Below, piece by piece: positions 58,001-64,000 of a DNA stretch of 64,000 nucleotides. The position numbers and the translations under genes are program-made. Source of the stretch: Petrolisthes cinctipes (Eukaryota > Arthropoda > Malacostraca > Decapoda > Porcellanidae); assembly GCA_033782935.1 (NCBI GenBank), contig JAWQEG010001348.1:1-64000 (forward strand). The letters run 5' to 3'. Every line of letters begins with the position of its first letter. The first letter of the stretch is position 1. The notes beneath the pieces are model-generated. The model was not told where the DNA came from, did not search any database, and was given only the letters and a program-made list of their open reading frames with translations.

Positions 58001-59424
58001 TTATAGTATTTTATACAGGTAATCAAGTCAAGGAATACAGGAAGTGGGTGTGGTTGTCATTAGTACCTGGAATTATGTTATTATGTACCTTATGTAGGTC
58101 CTATTATGTTATTTCAGTATACATTTGTTGAGTCAGTGAGGTAGCAACTTGATATTTAGGTGAAATTTTTTTTTGGAAGAAGAGGTCACTTCCTCTTCCG
58201 GTTTTGTGTATACTCAATGCGCTTTTTTGTTTGTTTTTTTTTGGCTAGAAAGGTTTTTGAATAGTTCTTAGTTAGATCTATGCCAAGAAAACCTCACTAG
58301 AATGTGATATGATGCAACTTATTGTGATCTCAATTTATGTGCTTAAAAAAGAAGCTATTTTTGGATATACCTCTCTATATTTGTATAACTCGGGCCATGA
58401 ATGCGGCAAATTATTTTTTTTTTTTACATTTTTTAAAAACTCCTCAGGTGTCTGAGGTTCAGCCAGCGTGTCCAGAGATCGATGCTGTTAACCATTCTCA
58501 TGTTTAAAGGGAAAATACAACCCTGTCCGAAGTTGGGAAGAGCTGTCTGAAGTTAAGAAATTTCTGCCTAACTTCGGACACTTGAAAATTGAAAAAAAAA
58601 AAAAAAGCACGAATTTAGCTTGCTACATTTTTTTTATTGTATAGATTTAGTAGGTACTCTACCTGGCTACCACATGACGCCAACAGGAATAAAATTGGAC
58701 CATTGTTAACAGTGTTATTCACTAAAACCTTTAAAAAATGTCCGAAGTTAGGGTGTTTTACGGTACGGAAATTGTATTGTACTGAATATTGTTAGAAGTT
58801 TATGCTTTTCATTCTCCAGTTTCTGATGTTCGTATGCCAAGATCTCATATATTTTACAAAGATTCATTATACATGGTAAATTTCAGTGAATAATGGAGGC
58901 TTACAGTAATTGATATAATTTTTGTTGCAGAATTGTAACTACGCTTCGTGAGGCATTACAGATGGACCTACTGGGTATTGACGTTGTAGTTGACAGTTCC
59001 AGTGGGAAGTATGGCATTATCGACGTCAATGCGTTTCCTAGTAAGCAAAGTGTTTAATAAATTACAATGTTAACAATTAATCACCTGGTAACATCTTTGA
59101 TAATTATACTCTCAGTAACACTAAGCAAGTTTACATAATGCAAGGTCCTTGACTATTCAACTGAATATGCTGCCCAGCCAAACATAAGTTTGAAATTTAA
59201 GTGACATTTTTACCCACCTTAAATTATTTTTCACTGTATAACAACTTCCAGGTTATGACTCTGTGCCCAACTTGATGTCTCACCTCGTGGATTTGATTGT
59301 GAGCCACTTGCACCTCTCGACTCCAGACCAGGCCACCGACAGAATATCAGGGGTTCAGGAGGGCCAGCCACATGGTGCAGGACCTCACCAACCTCAGGAG
59401 GACTCAGGAGTTGACACTGGATAG
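43083..59424 (+). CDS. ITPK1: inositol-tetrakisphosphate 1-kinase, 357 aa, 10 coding exons
   Basis: ATP-grasp kinase of inositol phosphate metabolism: phosphorylates Ins(1,3,4)P3 at 5/6 and Ins(3,4,5,6)P4 at 1, on the way to InsP5/InsP6. Exons: 43083-43180, 44141-44165 (only 25 nt), 45831-45929, 47808-47949, 51589-51684, 52524-52567, 52966-53125, 55745-55871, 58931-59040, 59252-59424; all GT/AG and in phase. Motifs: VGYWFNEKK with Lys18; IPIEEQGPFDLLLHKL; DPLPS; INHGAVLYKLF with Lys199; RPSLKNFYAG; FFNSSNVSK; GIDVVVD with Asp281; and IIDVNAFPSYD with Asp295 and Asn297. Most of these residue numbers coincide with the substrate, ATP and metal ligands known for human ITPK1. His167 of the HE(M) motif is kept, but the His-Gly pair before it is replaced by a Gly-rich loop. 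Introns 2, 3, 4 and 8 are full of transposons. Confidence 0.96.
44358..45679 (-). mobile_element. P-element-like transposon remnant with partial THAP domain
   Basis: The ends are inverted: AATAGGGGGTTCTCA at the left; reverse complement of AATAGGGAGTTCTCATGTGA at the right; both ends also carry GTGACGTCAC. On the minus strand from about 45530 a frame reads MVRCSNTDKLPGLSFFWIPK followed by a basic stretch ending in WFSRISRE. That is the first half of a THAP-type (C2CH) zinc finger as found in P-element/THAP9 transposases; the second Cys/His pair is not visible. It is about 1.3 kb, most of the transposase is deleted, and it lies in ITPK1 intron 2. Confidence 0.72.
46868..47615 (-). mobile_element. 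pogo/Tigger-like transposon, internally deleted, keeps transposase C-terminus
   Basis: The inverted ends begin CAGTTAAACCTCGATCTAAC, with TA outside both (46866-46867, 47616-47617). The minus strand from about 47480 reads SSSSDEEEEVAIKPKMSHVR, then YYEHLRTLRELVIREQYQ, a stop, and in the same frame GKQSKLDSFFKRKTPEPPHS to a terminal acidic tail. The KQSKLDSFFKRK motif is the classical C-terminus of Tigger/pogo transposases. The DDE catalytic core is gone. It lies in ITPK1 intron 3. Confidence 0.88.
48038..48524. mobile_element. mariner-type MITE, family 1, copy B
   Basis: Ends CAGTCGGCAAAAAAAGTTTC and its reverse complement, with TA at 48036-48037 and 48525-48526. The interior matches copy A (10966-11422) in the opposite orientation, for example CGGCTATCGTCTTTGCCCC here against its complement there. 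It lies in ITPK1 intron 4. Confidence 0.88.
49005..51091 (+). mobile_element. LINE family A, long 5'-truncated copy with broken reverse transcriptase
   Basis: In order: SEEVKDAVEKKRKAYRRTLQ; KLKMGKAPGVDGITAEMLKC; GEVPEDWRRAIIV; EEQGGFRKGRGCVDQIFALK; YAAFIDLQKAYDRVDR (first catalytic Asp region); a broken GLSRVCYVT where GLRQGCVMS is expected; ASLFADDTVTMAESE (catalytic ADD); EFKYLGTVL; SETWTW; RWYGHVERMQGEEF (with a stop at the W); GRPPVRWQNRVEEYV; and the end RERGIRAIAR followed by TAG near 51088. Stops and frameshifts (49375, 50123, 50341, 50818) make it inactive. The exact clade is not assigned. It lies in ITPK1 intron 4. Confidence 0.88.
51122..51385 (-). mobile_element. LINE family A 3' fragment, tail-to-tail with the previous copy
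   Basis: The minus strand carries AGGTCCTGGTGTGAGAGAGA, GGGTGGAAAAGAACTTGAGG and GAACAAGAGGTCAGAGTTAT. These correspond in order to the GPGVRGRP, RVEEYV and C-terminal/stop regions of the + strand copy that ends about 30 bp away. Confidence 0.75.
54771..54883. repeat. ~113-bp hairpin repeat, best preserved copy
   Basis: The left arm AATTGAAGGGCTACTGATTC plus CTCCGAACTATGC returns as GCATAGTTTGGAGGAATTGA plus TAGCACTCCAATT. Arms are about 35 bp around a loop of about 45 bp. Located in ITPK1 intron 7. Confidence 0.8.
55888..57340 (-). mobile_element. LINE family A-related copy, 3'-truncated
   Basis: On the minus strand, in order: a charged N-terminal part (EWWCEESKVVIVEKRRAFDV); ETKTGKASGLDGCAVECLKW; GKIPTDWASACVVPLYKGKG; GEGQGGFRRERCCVDQIFEK; FMDLEKAYERIDK; VGLHQGCVMSPWLFNIYMDG; QLLFADDTAFVAESEKELS; then the sequence stops around LRVKINSE next to the ITPK1 exon 8 donor site. 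The C-terminal third present in the 49005-51091 copy is missing. Several stops and shifts are present. Confidence 0.85.
57352..58763. mobile_element. 1.4-kb DNA element with inverted ends and AACTTCGGA sub-terminal repeats
   Basis: The left end CCGTAAAACTCCCTAACTTC matches the reverse complement of the right end (CCGTAAAACACCCTAACTTC). TA lies outside both (57350-57351, 58764-58765). AACTTCGGAC or its complement recurs near both ends (about 57380, 58527, 58575, 58738). No transposase is recognised. It abuts the 5' side of the minus-strand LINE relic, in ITPK1 intron 8. Confidence 0.8.
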
Positions 59425-60962
59425 TTGGGTCACGAGCCAAGGAAAGAGAGTAACACCCAGTTGTTTTGTATGTGGGGTAATTGGCAGTGGAAAACTGCAA
59501 AAATCACATTGAGTATTATGCTGATAAAGTAACAGTGGATGGAGCCTGAATTAGTAATATTGAAGAGTATGCTGAAGTAAAAATGCTGAATGGTATGTGA
59601 GAAAGTAGTAAGGGAAGGCTAAAATAGTAATAGTGAGTTAGCTGCAATGAAAATATGTGGAGTAGCTGCAATGGAATACTAAACTAACACATAATAACAC
59701 CATTCACTCATTTTTTCCTAAATCCTAAGTTACCTAAAGAGAGAGATTATCTCCACCTTTCCCTCTTTAATAGATTTTTTCCTTATCTTTACCTAAATTT
59801 AGTCCATTCAGATTAACTGTGCCATAAATGGGCCATCCTCTCAGTGTCAGTGTCCTTGGTAACATTGAGAGAAAATAGTATAGGTGATGTTCATTGATTA
59901 TGGTTGTTTAAAAATTAAATAAGACCTTTTAGCAGTATTCACTAATCTTTCTCCATCCTGCTCCTTCTACTTGTATTTACTACATGTGCTGTATAGTATT
60001 GGTAATTATTATGGCCAAAAACAAAATATATTTATTAACCAAAATATTTGATTTCTTATAAGTAATTTGGTTGTTTCATGAACATTTACCTGTAAAATTG
60101 TGTCACATCTTTAATAGTATGGAGATATGTAGCAACATTGATTGAATTACTGCCTGTACTGTATCTTCTTAGGTTTGTAGTCAAGCAGATAAGTTGACAA
60201 TGCTGAATTCAGGATGCTGTGTATGCCATTGAACAGTAAAAGCAAAAGGACTTTTTCTTGGCAAATTATGCATACTATACTGATATCTCCACTCCTGTGT
60301 TCCCCATCGCCCTTTCTATTAAGTTCTAATTTTGATTTGTTGGTTGAAGTTGTATCACACCTATTCACAAGTGAATACAGTATTTATTTGAATAAGAATA
60401 TTGAAACTTTAGATTCATAGGTGATGGGAAAAGAAAATTGGCACTGCTAGACAGGTAATGTAGAAGTGGAGACAACTGTTCATAACACAATCCAGCCCAG
60501 CATTCAAAGTGTAGCTTGTTAACAGTACCTGTACGGTAAACCAGTATCTTTGTTTCATATGTCTAACACTTAATACAGCTGACTACTGTAGTACTCAGGA
60601 TATTATTTATGATGATTCCATGTAGTTTCAATGGAGGCATCATATCAAACATTGTTACTTGTATTACCTATTCTTTATATAGGATCCCACAAGTGATTAG
60701 AGGTACAGAAAAACTGAATGTTATAATACCTAGTCATGATCCTCACAAAAACATTCCAGAATAGAATGTGGCATTGCCTATACTGTACATAGTTATGTAT
60801 TCATTTTATCATTACAATAGTTCTTTTTCAGAAATCTGATGATGCAGTGGATTTTAAAGAACTGATAGGATCAGATCACAGTAACTACAATTTGATAAGT
60901 GATGAATCCCTCCGTGTGGGGTAGGATCGGTAGAAGTATTGCTCCCACACATTCAAATTTGT

Positions 60963-60968
60963 AATAAA
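60963..60968 (+). promoter_or_regulatory. possible poly(A) signal of ITPK1
   Basis: Canonical AATAAA about 1.5 kb after the ITPK1 stop; a second one is at 62058-62063. Chosen by sequence only. Confidence 0.25.
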
Positions 60969-61820
60969 GTACAGATCATTTTCACAAATTGCAATTAATG
61001 TTATTTATGATGAGAAAACATTGAAGTTACCATTTGGAGGCTTTATCTGTATACTGTATTTTCCCTTATTTTAAGTTTGCTTCAAATGAAAATACAGCTG
61101 CAGTACTGAGAGTGTATGGAGGTTTGGGAGTGTCTAAATACTGTACCTGACTCCCTGCCTACATTTAACCCATAAACCCTGGGTATTGGATGGGGGTGAG
61201 ATATTGGCCAAAGCTTGGTGAGATATTAGGCAAGTGTGTTTGTATCAGCTGAGATGGTTCTGAAACTGGCTCTAGTTTAGTTTTCTTTTTATGCTGTTGA
61301 AGATGCCTGTAGCTTGAGCCCAGAGTTTCTATTCAAAACATCCAGGTTGGAGTGGTTAATATATGTTTCATATTATTCCATCTAATATTAAAAAGGCTAA
61401 GGTTTCACTTTTATTTATACATTTATTACTTAATGGACCAGCTCGGTCAATGGTATTTAATCTGGGAAGTGCCCATATACAATATAGATACATACTATTA
61501 TATATTTATATATAGCATTTATTTTCAGTGTACAGTAATTATGACAGATATTTACAAATGTATTATTAAAACAAGGGAAAGTACAACTCCCACTTTTCCT
61601 GTACTGTAGTTTGTTTTTCAATTGCTGATGGTGAATGTCAGTGCATTAGTTGATAGCATAAAGGCTGTCAGTTATAAGTTGAAGCTCACCATCTACTGGT
61701 TTGTAATCAAGATGCTGTTTAATTTAATACAAGTCTGTATTAGCTGTGAAGTCACTGTTGGCTACAGAAAAACAGATTACAGTATAGTGAGATTTATTTA
61801 GTGGGGTAAAGTGTTGATAA

Positions 61821-61930
61821 AAGGGACGCTACTGATTCCTCCAAACAACAATACATTTGAAGGAACAGACTACCTCAGGACAGGTCCAATTGTTATATGG
61901 CACTATTTGACAGAATCAGTAGCATCCCAT
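61821..61930. repeat. ~110-bp hairpin repeat
   Basis: The left arm AAGGGACGCTACTGATTCCT and the right arm AGAATCAGTAGCATCCCATT are inverted. Same family as 54771-54883. Confidence 0.7.
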
Positions 61931-63666
61931 TTGTTAACAAAATCCTATCCCTTAAATACTTTTTTTTTTTCACAGCTAAGCAAGACTTCTTGTTTTGTGT
62001 TGAACTTTAGATATGTGTATCTGTTTTTATTTTTTTTAATACTGTAGGCCTACCAATAATAAAGAATTTTTTAGGGATCTGTGATGTTGCTGTTGGAGGT
62101 CTTTGATTTCTCCAAACTGTACCATAGAACAGTCTATTGTTGCTTAGATTGAGGAATAGGCAGTTTACCAGTGGTATCTTGCCCACTCAATTTCATGTTG
62201 TGATGCTTTTCAGTAAGAAATTGGTAAGATATAAGCATGTTTTTTCTCAAGCTGATGGCAAATGTCATTAGGTAACAACATATAGGATAAGTGTGATGGT
62301 AAAAACTAGCCAATCAAGGTTGAAGAGTAACTGATCAATGAGTCAGATGTAAGCTGTTGACATTGGCTGTAAGATTTCATCAGTACTGGAATAGTGATCC
62401 TTTTTGACACGTAAAAGGTCCTGGAGACATCTGTATCATGCCTCTTCAATATTTTAGTGGGTCTTCCTGTCATTTTATCACAACATAAGATACCACAATG
62501 TAGACTCCCTCAGTGTAGATGGTTTATTTGGAGGAATCGGTTACCTCCAATTAATTAATGACACAGCTGTTTTTCTCCATTGTTTTAATAATGCCACCTT
62601 TAGATGTTTTCTAGTAACAAAGTTGTGAAGTGTGCTATTTCCATGTAAAATACTTTGTTACTATTAATGGGATGTGTTTTATTATAATTTTTTAATGGTT
62701 GTACTAAGTGGAAGAAATAATATTTTACTCTGTATTTGTGTGTGTTGCATCATCGATGCCGGTCATTTCCACTGCCACCAGAGGTTGTTTTAAGTAAGGG
62801 CTTTTATATTTATCAAGTTCCAAGCTACTGACTTTCATATGGTGCTGAGAAATACAGTGCAACAGTATCACCACATTATTTTTTTTTGTGACTTAGTTTG
62901 GGGAATATTTTTTTGACATAGTTTGGAGAAACTGTTAATGTTTTATTCCCCAACAGAATCGTATGCCCGGTAGTTACTTGTCCATATTGTTTTATTTTTC
63001 ACCACTGTTCTTTCCCATTAACATTGCCAATACCCTTTATGGTTGATTTTAGGGAGTGCAGATTTATCAGCTCGGTATGAGCCAAAATTATTGATCTCTT
63101 CAGTGACATAAAACTGGGTATAGGTTACTGGTACAATACAATATATCTGATGATTGTCCAGAGTCATGCTTCTCATAGATATTTTTTCATTCATTCCAGA
63201 ATACCATGTGTGAGTATCGAGGAACAAGGGAAAAGAGTACTGTACTTGATAATCCATCTGCTTATCTATTAAAATGACCACTGTTGGCATAGGACATGAC
63301 ATTAGCTTCCAGCTGTACAGTATTCAGATACTGAGCATTGTATCAGTTCTTTAGGGTTCATCAAAAGATAAATATGTCTACTTCATCTTCTGTTTTCTTG
63401 TCTAATGAGAAGAATATATCCATTATTCTGGTTGTCTCTAATTTTTCAGCTAATGCTTCCTAATTCTCCATAATCTTATGTCAAGAGTTACAGTTGTGCG
63501 TATGTCGGTTGTTGATAATCTGGGCCTCATCATAGCTGGCTTGAGCCTGTTATAAGAGTTAGAACATTTAAACAACTTTGTACAGTGTAATGTATTTCCA
63601 GTGTCAGTGATGCAGACCATATAACTATGTAAAATACGGTATATCAACTGAGTAGTTGGGATGGTT

Positions 63667-63855
63667 AAGCCCCTTCCACACGAGAGGCAAAAAGACGGCT
63701 GGCACAGGCAACTGAGTGGAATTCTCTCGCTTTTTACCAGTGTTATCATATCAAACAGTCCCCGGCAGTCATTAGGCACTCGTGCCCGCCATCCACCCAC
63801 AAAATTGGTAACAGTGTCTGCCCGTCGTCTTTTGCCTCTCGTGTGGAAGGGGCTT
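63667..63855. mobile_element. 189-bp MITE with ~30-bp inverted ends
   Basis: AAGCCCCTTCCACACGAGAG plus GCAAAAAGACG at the left returns as CGTCTTTTGCCTCTCGTGTG plus GAAGGGGCTT at the right. The left flank reads TTAA overlapping the end; the right flank reads TTTAGG, so the target duplication type is uncertain. Confidence 0.85.
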
Positions 63856-64000
63856 TAGGAAACATCTGTTGAAATGATGGAGACGGCTATAAAAAATTTG
63901 TATAACTCCTTCCCTTTGTTACCAAACAGTTTACATTCCAGAAAGTTATTAGTAGGTAACATATTCTACATACATTTGTATTTATTGATTGTTTTTAGAC

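Larger units (their letters stand above)
59425..64000. other. ITPK1 3' UTR and downstream sequence; no further gene seen
   Basis: AT-rich sequence. Canonical AATAAA sites at 60963-60968 and 62058-62063 are possible ITPK1 poly(A) signals. Pieces of the hairpin-repeat family lie at 61821-61930 and, fragmentary, near 62100, 62525 and 62895. A small inverted-repeat element lies at 63667-63855. No exon or RNA gene is recognised. Confidence 0.55.

Overview
This is a 64-kb piece of an animal (eukaryotic) genome. Genes are split into many short exons with GT/AG introns, there are no bacterial operon features, and much of the DNA is transposon relics and simple repeats. The extreme microsatellite and minisatellite load (including about 2.17 kb of pure CA repeat), the arthropod-like transposon mix and the AT-rich, TACAGTAC-rich background suggest a crustacean, probably a decapod. 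That assignment is an inference from style, not from a diagnostic marker.

Four protein-coding genes can be reconstructed exon by exon, all on the + strand: (1) the 3' part of an inositol-1,4,5-trisphosphate 3-kinase (1290-7099; the 5' exons lie outside the window or are not recognisable); (2) a small heat-shock protein of the alpha-crystallin family (17697-19109, 179 aa, complete coding sequence); (3) the mRNA export factor GLE1 (24489-32976, 678 aa, complete); (4) inositol-tetrakisphosphate 1-kinase ITPK1 (43083-59424, 357 aa, complete). Every splice junction used keeps the frame.

The neighbourhood is biochemically suggestive. IP3 3-kinase and ITPK1 act in the same soluble inositol-phosphate pathway, which feeds InsP6 synthesis, and GLE1 is the classical InsP6-dependent mRNA export factor. 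Three of the four genes therefore belong to one 'inositol phosphate to mRNA export' axis. Whether this linkage is conserved or accidental cannot be decided from this sequence.

The rest is mostly mobile DNA. There are non-LTR retrotransposons (an L2/CR1-like copy at 37.7-40.4 kb, a second family with at least five copies between 34 and 57 kb, and two other C-terminal relics). DNA transposon remnants include pogo/Tigger-like, P-element/THAP-like, hAT-like, several TA-flanked mariner-type MITEs, a 744-bp foldback element with arms of about 310 bp, and a 1.4-kb element with TA duplications. Large tandem arrays lie directly behind the heat-shock gene (19.1-21.8 kb) and inside GLE1 intron 4 (27.8-30.2 kb). 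The stretches 7.1-17.6, 21.8-24.5, 33.0-43.0 and 59.4-64.0 kb hold no host gene that I can recognise.
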